Shown here one piece after another: positions 47,606-56,430 of a stretch of DNA of 64,000 nucleotides. The stretch comes from Sphingobium sp. AP49 (GTDB lineage Bacteria; Pseudomonadota; Alphaproteobacteria; Sphingomonadales; Sphingomonadaceae). The notes beneath the pieces are model-generated. The model was given only the letters and a program-made list of their open reading frames with translations. It did not search any database and was not told where the DNA came from. Where the stretch lies: assembly GCF_000281715.2 (NCBI RefSeq), contig NZ_CP124576.1:3941001-4005000 (forward strand), written 5' to 3'. The position numbers and the translations under genes are program-made. Each line of letters opens with the position of its first letter. Position 1 is the first letter of the stretch.

Positions 47606-48486
47606 TCGTCCAGAACGGTCTTGCGAAAGACCTGCCCCGTCACCGACAACTCGCGATGATGGATCATCCATAGCGAGCTGGTGACGGGAGTGGTGAAGCG
47701 GCGGTTGACGACATTGTCGACATGCAGCCGCGCCATTGAGCGCGCGATCACCGTCGGGCCGAAACCGGCCGAGACGAGGCCCAGCAAGGTCGCCAGACTG
47801 CGCGCCTCATGCGCGATCCGCGGCACAAAACCGGCCGCTTCGCACTGGGCGAAAAAATGTTCGGTGAAGCCCGCCCCATTGGGCGCGCCGTAGAGGACCA
47901 GCGGCTCGCCGGCGAGGTCCGTGATGTTCGGGTCCTCCGTCCGCAGCGCCAACGGATGATCGTCGCGCAGCGCCAGCAGCATATCCTCGGTCAACAGACA
48001 GTGCGACACCATGTCTTCAGGCAGCGCTGGCGGCAGGAAATCGCGGACCAGGCCGATGTCTAGCTGGCGGTTGCGCACATTCTCGATCTGCTCGTCGCGT
48101 CCCTGTTCGCGCAGGATCAGCTCGACATGGGGATAGGCCTGGCGAAAGCGGTAGAGGGCGCTCGCGATCTGCGGTACGAACGGGCCGGATGCGGTGAAGC
48201 CCAAGCCCAGATGGCCGATCTCACCCCGTTGCGCCCGGCGCGCGGTCTGGCTGGCGCGATCGGCCTGCTGCAACGTCGCCCGTGCCTCCGGCTCGAACAG
48301 CCGCCCCGCTTCGGTCAGGCGGACGCGGCGGCTGGTGCGGTCGAACAGGCGCACGCCCAGTTCCTCCTCCAGCGACCGGATCTGCTGGCTGAGCGGCGGC
48401 TGCGAAATGCCCAGGCGCAGCGCGGCACGGCCGAAATGCATTTCCTCGGCAACGGTCAGGAAATAGCGGAGATGGCGGAGGTCCAT
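47578..48486 (-). CDS. LysR-family transcriptional regulator
   Basis: This 302-residue regulator has an N-terminal winged helix (MDLRHLRYFLTVAEEMHFGR, then LGISQPPLSQQIRSLEEELG VRLFDR) and a periplasmic-binding-like effector domain resembling the BenM/CatR group. Its 3' end overlaps the dipeptidase gene by 28 bp. It reads towards the acylase operon and away from the RND genes, whose promoter it may share, because both start from the same 320-bp intergenic region. The effector is unknown. Confidence 0.92.
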   Translation of the reverse strand: MDLRHLRYFLTVAEEMHFGRAALRLGISQPPLSQQIRSLEEELGVRLFDRTSRRVRLTEAGRLFEPEARATLQQADRASQTARRAQRGEIGHLGLGFTASGPFVPQIASALYRFRQAYPHVELILREQGRDEQIENVRNRQLDIGLVRDFLPPALPEDMVSHCLLTEDMLLALRDDHPLALRTEDPNITDLAGEPLVLYGAPNGAGFTEHFFAQCEAAGFVPRIAHEARSLATLLGLVSAGFGPTVIARSMARLHVDNVVNRRFTTPVTSSLWMIHHRELSVTGQVFRKTVLDDQLPQMVSA

Positions 48487-48806
48487 TGATCCATTCGTTT
48501 GATGTATCGATCATGCCATATTATATATTAGACGCAGAATGTCCAAGGGCGCATGGCCCAGCGCGGATGTGGCGGTGGTCCTCATCGTCCCATGGCATTG
48601 TGCGCGGATTCGCCCCCGATCCCGCTGCGCAAACAGGCTTGCTGGATTGCCGTCACATTCATGAATGCCCTTCATAGGCTCATGCCGCCTGATGCTCTGG
48701 CAACCTGGCTGCAGAACCCGTAAACTAGGGGCATTCCTTCAGGAGAGGCGCTAAATTTTCGCACCCCCGGTATCGTTCCGCCGGGCGTTGCGCCCGGGAG
48801 TCGTGA
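48487..48806. promoter_or_regulatory. Divergent intergenic region between lysR and RND efflux operon
   Basis: Near the lysR start is an AT-rich stretch with the inverted repeat TGAT-GTATCG-ATCA (48500-48513), a plausible LysR site of the T-N11-A kind, and ATATTATATATTA (48518-48530), which could supply a -10. The remaining 250 bp show no gene I can support. GGGAG just before 48807 is the RBS of the RND permease. Confidence 0.45.
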
Positions 48807-51800
48807 ATGATCGGTATCGTCAAGGTTGCCCTGCATCGCCCATTGACCTTCATTGTCATGGCGATCCTGATCGCGATCGTGGGCATCCTGTCCGCCGCGC
48901 GCACCCCGGTCGACATGTTCCCCAATATCCGCATCCCGGTGATCGCGGTCGCCTTCCAATATGCCGGCCTGTCGCCCGAAGACATGTCGACCCGGATCGT
49001 CGGCCCCTATGAGCGCGTGCTGACCACCACGGTCAACGATATCGAGCATATCGAAAGCCAGTCGCTGCAGGGCATTGGCGTCATCAAGATCTATTTCCAG
49101 CCCGGTGCCGACATCCGCACCGCCACCGCGCAGGTGACGTCGATCTCGCAGACCGTGCTGCGCCAGATGCCGCCGGGCGTCACCCCGCCGCTGATCCTGA
49201 ACTATAGCGCATCGACGGTGCCGATCCTGCAGCTGGCGCTGTCGGGCAAGGGCCTGTCCGAACAGCAATTGTTCGACCTTGGCCAGAACCAGATCCGGCC
49301 GCAGCTGGTGACCATCCCGGGCCTTGCCATGCCCTTCCCCTCGGGCGGTAAGCAGCGTCAGGTGCAGATCGACCTCAACCCGCTGGCGCTCCAGTCCAAG
49401 GGGCTGTCGGCGCAGGATGTCGGCAACGCCATCGCCGCGCAGAACCAGATCAACCCCGCCGGCTTCGTCAAGATCGGCGCGACCCAATATAGCGTCCGCC
49501 TGAACAACGCACCGGAATCGATCGCCGCGCTCAACGACCTGCCGGTCAAGGTGGTGAACGGCGCGACCATCTACATGCGCGACGTCGCCTATGTCCGCGA
49601 CGGCGCCGGCCCGCAGCAGAATATCGTCCATGTGGAAGGCAGCCGTTCGGCCCTGCTGACCGTGCTGAAAAATGGCAGCACCTCCACCCTCGCCATCGTC
49701 GATGGCGTGAAGCAGGCGCTGCCGAAGATTTCGGCCACCCTGCCAGACACGCTCAAGATCCTGCCGATCGGCGACCAGTCGCTGTTCGTGAAGGCCGCAG
49801 TCGAGGGCGTCATCCATGAAGGCGCGATCGCCGCCGCGCTCACCTCGCTGATGATCCTGCTATTCCTGGGTTCGTGGCGCTCGACCGTCATCATCGCGCT
49901 CTCGATCCCGCTCGCCATCCTGGCGGCGATCGCGGCACTGGCGATGTTCGGCCAGACCCTCAACGTCATGACGCTGGGCGGCCTCGCTTTGGCGGTCGGC
50001 ATCCTGGTCGACGACGCGACCGTGACGATCGAGAATATCAACTGGCACCTGGAACAGGGCAAGGGCGTGATCGAGGCGATCCTGGACGGCGCGGCACAGA
50101 TCGTGACGCCGGCCTTCGTCTCGCTGCTGTGCATCTGCATCGTGTTCGTGCCGATGTTCTTCCTGCCCGGTGTCGCCGGCTTCCTGTTCGTGCCGATGGC
50201 GCTGTCGGTGGTGTTCGCGATGATCGCGTCCTTCATCCTGTCGCGCACCCTGGTGCCGACCATGGCGATGTATCTGCTCAAGCCGCACCATGTCGGCGAC
50301 GAGGACGAGCATCTGGCCGGCACGGCGACATCGAAAAACCCGTTCATCCGTTTCCAGCGCGGGTTCGAGTATCGGTTCGAGAAGATCCGTACCGCCTATG
50401 TCGGGCTGCTCCACCGGGCGCTGGGCGCGCGCAAGCCCTTCCTGCTGGGGTTCGTGGCGGTAGTGCTGCTGTCCTTCGGCCTGCTGCCGTTCCTGGGCAG
50501 CAATTTCTTCCCCTCGGTCGATTCCGGTCAAATCGCCATGCATATCCGCGTGCCGGTCGGCGCCCGGATCGAGGATACCGCCGCCCGTTTCGACCAGATC
50601 GGGCGGGAGGTGCGCAAGATCATCCCGGCCGGCGAGCTGGGTTCGATTACCGACAATATCGGCCTGCCGGTCAGCTCGATCAACACCGTCTACAACAACA
50701 GCGGCACCATCGGCCCGCAGGACGGCGACATGCTGATCGCACTCAACCATGGCCATCGGCCGACCGATGAATTCGTCTCGCAGCTGCGCCGCGAACTGCC
50801 GCGCCGCTTCCCCGGCACGACCTTCGCATTCCTGCCGGCCGACATCACCAGCCAGATCCTGAACTTCGGTGCGCCCGCGCCGATCGACATCCAGATCGCG
50901 GGCAAGGATGCGGAGGCGAACCGCGCCTATGCGCAGAAGCTGCTGGCCAAGATTACGACCATCCCCGGCCTCGCCGACGCCCGCATCCAGCAGCCCGGCC
51001 GATCGCCGCAGTTGGATGTCGATGTCGACCGCTCGCGCGTCGGCCAATATGGCCTCACCGAACGCGACGTCACCACCAGCCTCGCCAACTCGCTGGCCGG
51101 CACTTCTCAAACCGCGCCGGTCTTCTTCGTAAACCCGCAGAATGGCGTGCAATATCCGGTCGTCGCACAGGCACCCGAATATCTGGTGGGATCGATGAGC
51201 GACCTGTCCAACCTGCCGATATCGGGGGCGAACGCCAGTGCCGCGCAACAGCTGGGCGGCCTGGCCACCATCGTCCGGTCCAATACCGTACCGGTCGTAT
51301 CGCACTATAATATCGCGCCGGTGCTCGACATCTTCGCGACCACCCAGGGCCGTGACCTGGGCGCGGTGGCGGGCGACATCGATCGGGCGATCAAGTCGCT
51401 GAAGGCGGAGGAGCCCAAGGGCGCCACCATCACCATTCGCGGCCAATATGCGACGATGAACACCGCCTTCTCTGGCCTGGGCTTTGGTCTCGCCGGCGCG
51501 ATCGTGCTGATCTACCTGCTGATCGTCGTCAACTTCCAGAGCTGGGTCGACCCGTTCGTCATCATCACCGCCCTGCCTGCGGCGTTGGCCGGCATCGTCT
51601 GGATGCTGTTCATGACCGGCACCACCCTGTCGGTGCCGGCGCTGACCGGCGCGATCATGTGCATGGGCGTGGCGACGGCCAACTCGATCCTGGTCGTCAG
51701 CTTTGCCCGCGAACGGCTCGCCGAACTGGGCGATGCGACCAAGGCCGCGCTGGAGGCCGGCATGGTCCGCTTCCGTCCGGTGCTGATGACCGCGCTTGCC

Positions 51801-52001
51801 ATGATCATCGGCATGGGGCCGATGGCACTGGGCCTGGGCGAAGGCGGCGAACAGAATGCCCCGCTGGGCCGCGCCGTCGTCGGCGGCCTGATCTGCGCCA
51901 CCATCGCCACCCTCTTCTTCGTTCCCACCATCTTCGCCTTCGTCCACGGCCGCAAGGCGGGGAAGGCCAACACCATGGAAATGCAGCCGAGCCATGTCTG
52001 A
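48807..52001 (+). CDS. RND efflux permease (HAE-type)
   Basis: This 1064-residue inner-membrane pump has twelve transmembrane helices in the usual 1+5+1+5 pattern and two large periplasmic loops. The proton-relay Asp pair lies in GILVDDATVTIENI (Asp402, Asp403). It opens MIGIVKVALHRPLTFIVMAI and has TPVDMFPNIRIPVIAVAFQY, typical of the family. It forms a tripartite pump with the next two gene products, exporting hydrophobic drugs or metabolites. The ATG overlaps nothing upstream; its end overlaps the adaptor gene by 8 bp. Confidence 0.96.
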   Translation: MIGIVKVALHRPLTFIVMAILIAIVGILSAARTPVDMFPNIRIPVIAVAFQYAGLSPEDMSTRIVGPYERVLTTTVNDIEHIESQSLQGIGVIKIYFQPGADIRTATAQVTSISQTVLRQMPPGVTPPLILNYSASTVPILQLALSGKGLSEQQLFDLGQNQIRPQLVTIPGLAMPFPSGGKQRQVQIDLNPLALQSKGLSAQDVGNAIAAQNQINPAGFVKIGATQYSVRLNNAPESIAALNDLPVKVVNGATIYMRDVAYVRDGAGPQQNIVHVEGSRSALLTVLKNGSTSTLAIVDGVKQALPKISATLPDTLKILPIGDQSLFVKAAVEGVIHEGAIAAALTSLMILLFLGSWRSTVIIALSIPLAILAAIAALAMFGQTLNVMTLGGLALAVGILVDDATVTIENINWHLEQGKGVIEAILDGAAQIVTPAFVSLLCICIVFVPMFFLPGVAGFLFVPMALSVVFAMIASFILSRTLVPTMAMYLLKPHHVGDEDEHLAGTATSKNPFIRFQRGFEYRFEKIRTAYVGLLHRALGARKPFLLGFVAVVLLSFGLLPFLGSNFFPSVDSGQIAMHIRVPVGARIEDTAARFDQIGREVRKIIPAGELGSITDNIGLPVSSINTVYNNSGTIGPQDGDMLIALNHGHRPTDEFVSQLRRELPRRFPGTTFAFLPADITSQILNFGAPAPIDIQIAGKDAEANRAYAQKLLAKITTIPGLADARIQQPGRSPQLDVDVDRSRVGQYGLTERDVTTSLANSLAGTSQTAPVFFVNPQNGVQYPVVAQAPEYLVGSMSDLSNLPISGANASAAQQLGGLATIVRSNTVPVVSHYNIAPVLDIFATTQGRDLGAVAGDIDRAIKSLKAEEPKGATITIRGQYATMNTAFSGLGFGLAGAIVLIYLLIVVNFQSWVDPFVIITALPAALAGIVWMLFMTGTTLSVPALTGAIMCMGVATANSILVVSFARERLAELGDATKAALEAGMVRFRPVLMTALAMIIGMGPMALGLGEGGEQNAPLGRAVVGGLICATIATLFFVPTIFAFVHGRKAGKANTMEMQPSHV

Positions 52002-53199
52002 CCATAACAGCATCGAAAATCCCGAGCAGGCCGGCCCCGACAGCGGCACGCTGAAGAAGATCGGCATCGGCGCGGCCGTGGTCGCGCTCGTCGTGGTCGG
52101 CGTGGGCGTCGCGTCGCGCATCAGCGCCACCAACGAACTGCGCGAAACCGCCGCCGACGCATCGGTGCCGACCGTCGCGGTGGTGACGCCAACGGTGAAT
52201 GGCGAGGGCAACGACCTGGTCCTGCCCGGCAATGTGCAGGCCTATAACAGCGCGGCCATCTATGCCCGCACCAATGGCTATGTCAGCCGCTGGCTGGCCG
52301 ATATCGGCGACCGGGTGCGCGCGGGCCAGCCGCTCGCCATTCTCGATGCACCCGACCTCGACCAGCAGGTCGCCGCCGCACAGGCCGATTATCAGACCGC
52401 GCTGGCCAACCAGCGCCTCGCCGAAACCACCTCGAAGCGCTGGAGCGCGATGCTGGCGCAGGACGCCGTCTCGCGTCAGGAAGCCGACGAGAAGGCCGGC
52501 GACCTTGCCGCCCGCACCGCCGTCTCCAACGCCGCGCTCGCCAATGTGAAGCGGCTGAAGGCCCAGCAGGGCTTCACCCGCCTCGCCGCCCCGTTCGACG
52601 GCGTCGTCACCAGCCGATCGGCCCAGATCGGCGCGCTGGTGGTGTCCGGCAATGCCGCCGCCCAGCCTTTGTTCACCGTGTCCGACATCCATCGCATGCG
52701 CATCTATGTCCGCGTGCCGCAGGGCTATTCCGCCTCGGTCCGGCCGGGCATGGGCGCGACCCTGACCCTGCCCGAATATCCCGGCCGCAGCTTTACTGCG
52801 ACGCTGACCAGCAGCTCGGGCGCGGTCGATGCGCAGTCCGGCGCGGTGCTGGTCCAGTTGCAGGCGGAAAATCCCGACGGCGCATTGAAGCCCGGCGCCT
52901 TCGCGCAGGTCAGCTTCAAGGTTGGCGCGGGCCAGGGCAATGGCATGACCCTGCCGGGCAGCGCGATCCTCTACAGCAATGACGGCCCCAGCGTCGCGGT
53001 GGTGGGCGCGGACAACCGCGTGACGCTGAAGTCGGTCGCCATCGCCCGCGACGAGGGTGCGACGGTGCAGATCGCCAGCGGCCTTGGCCCCAATGACCGG
53101 ATCGTCGACACCCCGCCTGACGCGATCCGCACCGGCGACACGGTGAAGGTGCAGGCGACGGCGCCTGCTGCCGGGAAGGGCGCGACGCATGCGCGCTGA
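51994..53199 (+). CDS. RND efflux periplasmic adaptor (membrane fusion protein)
   Basis: This 401-residue protein has an N-terminal membrane anchor (about 24-44), a lipoyl/barrel-sandwich half-motif (YNSAAIYARTNGYVSRWLAD and GQPLAILDAPDLDQQV), a helical hairpin (about 125-190), RLAAPFDGVVTSR and a beta-barrel domain, as in HlyD-like adaptors. No lipobox is present. It joins the RND permease to the outer-membrane factor. It overlaps the permease by 8 bp and the next gene by 11 bp, so all three are coupled. Confidence 0.95.
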   Translation: MSDHNSIENPEQAGPDSGTLKKIGIGAAVVALVVVGVGVASRISATNELRETAADASVPTVAVVTPTVNGEGNDLVLPGNVQAYNSAAIYARTNGYVSRWLADIGDRVRAGQPLAILDAPDLDQQVAAAQADYQTALANQRLAETTSKRWSAMLAQDAVSRQEADEKAGDLAARTAVSNAALANVKRLKAQQGFTRLAAPFDGVVTSRSAQIGALVVSGNAAAQPLFTVSDIHRMRIYVRVPQGYSASVRPGMGATLTLPEYPGRSFTATLTSSSGAVDAQSGAVLVQLQAENPDGALKPGAFAQVSFKVGAGQGNGMTLPGSAILYSNDGPSVAVVGADNRVTLKSVAIARDEGATVQIASGLGPNDRIVDTPPDAIRTGDTVKVQATAPAAGKGATHAR

Positions 53200-54595
53200 C
53201 CGCCGGATCGGCGGCGCGGGCGTGACATTGGCGGCGGCCCTGCTGGCCGGCTGTTCCATGGCCCCCGCCTATCAGCCGCCCCAGACCAGCGCGCCCGCCG
53301 CCTACAAGGAAGTGGCGGGCTGGACCGCGGCCCAACCCGCCGACGCGACGCCGCGCGGCAATTGGTGGGAGGCGTTCAACGATCCCGTCCTTAATGACCT
53401 GGAGACCCGCGCCGCGCAGGCCAGCCCGACGCTGGCTGCTGCGCTCGCCCGCTATGACCAGGCGCTCGCTGCCGCACGGGTGGAAAATGCCGACCTGTTC
53501 CCGCAAGTGAGCGCAGGCGCCGATGCCGGCCGCCGCCGCGTGTCGGGCAACCGCTTCCAGGGCAATGGCAATGCCGTCACCTATAATGACTATGTGGTGG
53601 GCGGCAGCCTCGACTATGAACTCGACCTGTGGGGCCGCATCCGCAACAGCGTGAAGGCGGCGCGGGCCGACACCGACGCCAGCAACGCCGATCTCGCCTC
53701 CGCCCGGCTCAGCCTGCAGGCCGCCGTCGCCGACGCCTATGCGCGGCTGCGTGGGCTGGATGCGCAGGCCGAACTGCTCAATCAGACGGTCGAGGCATTC
53801 GGCAAGGCCTATGACCTGACCGACCGGCGCCACAAGGGCGGCGTGTCGTCGGGCATCGACGTCAATCGCGCCAAGACGGTGCTGGACAATGCGAAGGCGG
53901 ATATCTCCGCCATCGCCAATGAACGCGCCGCGACCGAGCATGAGATCGCCGCGCTGGTCGGCGCGATCGCGTCGGACTTCAGCATCGCATCGCGCACGCA
54001 GGATCTGGCTGCGCCGGAAATGCCGACCGGCGCGCCCTCGCAACTGCTGGAACGGCGCCCCGACATCGCGGCGGCCGAACGGCGGATGTTCGCCGCCAAT
54101 GCGCAGATCGGCGTCGCCAAGGCGGCCTTCTTCCCGTCACTGACGCTGGGCCTGACCGGCGGCTGGGAAACCACCCATGGCGACCTGTTCAGCGCGCCCA
54201 CCAGCTTCTGGGGCCTTGGCCCGGCGTCGGCGCTGCTGACATTGTTCGATGCGGGCAAGCGCAACGCCCAGGTGAAGATGTCGCGCGCGCAATATGAGGA
54301 ACTGGCCGCCGACTATCGCGACACGGTGCTGACCGCCTTCCGACAGGTGGAGGATGCGATCGCCGCCAGCCATCACCTGTCCGACCAGATCGGCCACCAG
54401 CGCAGCGCCGCCGATGCCGCGCAGCGCACCAGCGACCTGGCGCTGACCCGCTATCGCGACGGCGCGTCGGATTATCTGGAGGTGGTGACGGCCCAGACCG
54501 ATGCACTCGATGCCCAGCGCGCGGTGCTGATCGCCCAGACCCAGCGGATGCGCGCCAGCGTCGCGCTGGTGAAGGCGCTGGGCGGAGCCGCCTGA
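53189..54595 (+). CDS. Outer-membrane efflux lipoprotein (NodT family)
   Basis: This 468-residue protein has a lipoprotein signal with lipobox LLAGC (Cys22). The OEP repeats follow: NWWEAFNDPVLNDLETRA, VGGSLDYELDLWGRIRNSVK in the first, and LLERRPDIAAAERRMFAANA with AFFPSLTLGLTGGW in the second. NodT-type factors form trimeric outer-membrane channels for RND pumps. It is the third gene of the tripartite operon. Confidence 0.95.
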   Translation: MRADRRIGGAGVTLAAALLAGCSMAPAYQPPQTSAPAAYKEVAGWTAAQPADATPRGNWWEAFNDPVLNDLETRAAQASPTLAAALARYDQALAAARVENADLFPQVSAGADAGRRRVSGNRFQGNGNAVTYNDYVVGGSLDYELDLWGRIRNSVKAARADTDASNADLASARLSLQAAVADAYARLRGLDAQAELLNQTVEAFGKAYDLTDRRHKGGVSSGIDVNRAKTVLDNAKADISAIANERAATEHEIAALVGAIASDFSIASRTQDLAAPEMPTGAPSQLLERRPDIAAAERRMFAANAQIGVAKAAFFPSLTLGLTGGWETTHGDLFSAPTSFWGLGPASALLTLFDAGKRNAQVKMSRAQYEELAADYRDTVLTAFRQVEDAIAASHHLSDQIGHQRSAADAAQRTSDLALTRYRDGASDYLEVVTAQTDALDAQRAVLIAQTQRMRASVALVKALGGAA

Positions 54596-54634
54596 CCACG
54601 CTATTGGGCTGACGACAAAAGACAGGAGCGCCCC

Positions 54635-55381
54635 ATGACCAAAACCGTCCTCATCACCGGCGCGACCGCCGGTATCGGCGAAGCCGCCGTCCGCGCCTTT
54701 GCCGCCGATGGCTGGCAGGTGATCGGCACCGGCCGCCGCGCCGACCGGCTCGAAAAGCTGGCCGCCGAAATCGGCGACGCCTTCTGCCCACTGGTATTCG
54801 ACATGCGCGACGAAGCCGCGATCGATGCGGCGCTGGCCAGCCTGCCCGAAGCGTTCCGCGCGATCGACATGCTGGTCAACAATGCCGGCCTGGCGCTCGG
54901 CACCGCACCGGCCCAGTCGGCCGACCTCGCCCAGTGGCAACAGATGATCGAGACCAACATCACCGGCCTCGTCACCGTCACCCACAAGCTGTTGCCCGGC
55001 CTGGTCGCGCGCAAGGGCGGGATCATCAATCTGAGTTCGGTCGCGGCGACCTATCCCTATGCCGGTGGCAATGTCTATGGCGGCACCAAGGCGTTCGTGC
55101 ATCAATTCTCGCTCGGCCTGCGGTCGGACCTGCACGGCACCGGGGTGCGCGTCACCTCGATCGAGCCGGGCATGGTCGAGACCGAATTCACGCTGGTCCG
55201 CACCGGCAGCCAGCAGGCGTCCGACACCCTCTATGGCAATGCCAATCCGATGACCGCGGACGACATCGCCGCCACTCTGCTGTGGGTCGCGAACCAGCCG
55301 CCGCATCTCAACATCAACACGCTGGAACTGATGCCGGTCAGCCAGTCCTTCGCCGGCTTCCAGGTCGCGCGCGAGGGTTAA
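54635..55381 (+). CDS. SDR-family NADP-dependent oxidoreductase (YdfG-like)
   Basis: This 248-residue cytoplasmic reductase has the classical SDR signatures: TGATAGIG (8-15), NNAGLALG, the catalytic Ser in INLSSVAATYPY and the YGGTK active-site pair. ARG-rich GTGRRADRL after strand 2 suggests NADPH preference. The overall pattern matches YdfG, which oxidises L-allo-threonine or serine and reduces malonic semialdehyde. AGGAG precedes ATG 54635. The stop overlaps the end of the convergent NiCoT gene by 4 bp. A link to the pump is not evident. Confidence 0.92.
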   Translation: MTKTVLITGATAGIGEAAVRAFAADGWQVIGTGRRADRLEKLAAEIGDAFCPLVFDMRDEAAIDAALASLPEAFRAIDMLVNNAGLALGTAPAQSADLAQWQQMIETNITGLVTVTHKLLPGLVARKGGIINLSSVAATYPYAGGNVYGGTKAFVHQFSLGLRSDLHGTGVRVTSIEPGMVETEFTLVRTGSQQASDTLYGNANPMTADDIAATLLWVANQPPHLNINTLELMPVSQSFAGFQVAREG

Positions 55382-56430
55382 GCCCGCACATCCCCGGCCG
55401 GGGCGAGTTCGATCGCGTCATAGCCCTTCCAGCGATAGAAGAGCGCGCTGGCGATCCAGCAGGCGATGAACAGGCCGATGATCGCGAAGCCGAGATCGTT
55501 GAAATGCTCGCCCAGCGTGGCGGCGACATCCCAGATGCCGCCGCTTAGCCCCAGCTTGTCGCCGAGCAGCGCCAGCGTTTCGATCGTGCCGATGCAGATC
55601 GCCACCGCCGCCGACAGGGCGGTGATGACGATGTTGTAGTAGAGCTTGCGCAGCGGCTTCACGAACGCCCATTGATAGGCGCCCATCATCAGCATGCCGT
55701 CGACCGTATCGACCAGCGCCATGCCGGCGGCAAACAGCAAGGGCAGCACCAGCACCGGCCCCAGCGCGAAGCCGTCGCTCGCTTGCGCGGCGGACAGGCC
55801 CAATATCGCCACTTCGGTCGCGGTGTCGAAGCCCAGGCCAAAGAGGAAGCCGAGCGGCGCCATCTGCCAGGGGCGCGAGATCAGGCGGAAGACCGGACGG
55901 AACAGGCGCGACAACGGCCCGCGCCCGCCAGTCAGCATGTCGAGATCCGCCTCCACATAGCTGCCACCCGCCTGCACCCGGCGGAAGGTGACCCAGACCT
56001 GGCGCAGGATCACCAGATTCATGATCGCGATGGCGAACAGGAAGGTAGCGGAAATCAGCGTCGCGACCACGCCGCCGGCAGCACGGAACCGCTCCAGCCC
56101 GGCGAGCGCACTGACCGCATAGGCAAGGCCCAGCGCGGCGACCAGCACGATCGCGCTATGGCCGATCGCGAACCACAGGCCCACGGTCAACGGCCGCTGC
56201 CCATCCTGCATCAGCTTGCGCGTCACATTGTCGATCGCGGCGATATGATCGGCATCTACCGCATGGCGCAGGCCGAGGCCCCAGGCGAGCAGGGCCGTGC
56301 CCATCATCACCGGCCGGTCGCCGAACAGGGCGAAGGCCCAGCCCCAGACCGCAAGATTGGCAAGGACGAGCGCCGCGATCAGCGGCACGCTGCGGCGCCG
56401 AAGAGACGCCTGCAAAGGGGTGGCGGTCAT
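55378..56430 (-). CDS. HoxN/NixA-family cobalt/nickel permease
   Basis: This 350-residue permease has the NiCoT signature RHAVDADHIAAIDN (55-68) in helix II, a second motif GLGFDTATEVAILG, and eight hydrophobic helices. NiCoT proteins import Ni2+ or Co2+. Its position as the last gene of an operon behind a cobalamin riboswitch points to cobalt. Its ATG at 56430 overlaps the PepSY stop (ATGA), and an upstream extension of the frame is shadow sequence. Confidence 0.93.
   Translation of the reverse strand: MTATPLQASLRRRSVPLIAALVLANLAVWGWAFALFGDRPVMMGTALLAWGLGLRHAVDADHIAAIDNVTRKLMQDGQRPLTVGLWFAIGHSAIVLVAALGLAYAVSALAGLERFRAAGGVVATLISATFLFAIAIMNLVILRQVWVTFRRVQAGGSYVEADLDMLTGGRGPLSRLFRPVFRLISRPWQMAPLGFLFGLGFDTATEVAILGLSAAQASDGFALGPVLVLPLLFAAGMALVDTVDGMLMMGAYQWAFVKPLRKLYYNIVITALSAAVAICIGTIETLALLGDKLGLSGGIWDVAATLGEHFNDLGFAIIGLFIACWIASALFYRWKGYDAIELAPAGDVRA

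Noticed and set aside
48486..48677. 63-codon plus-strand frame in the lysR/RND intergenic region
   Set aside because: It begins on the lysR start and AT-rich operator region, lacks an RBS and has no coding-like composition.
49860..52232. 790-codon minus-strand open frame opposite the RND permease
   Set aside because: Antisense shadow rich in Asp, Arg and Gln; the plus-strand permease is unambiguous.
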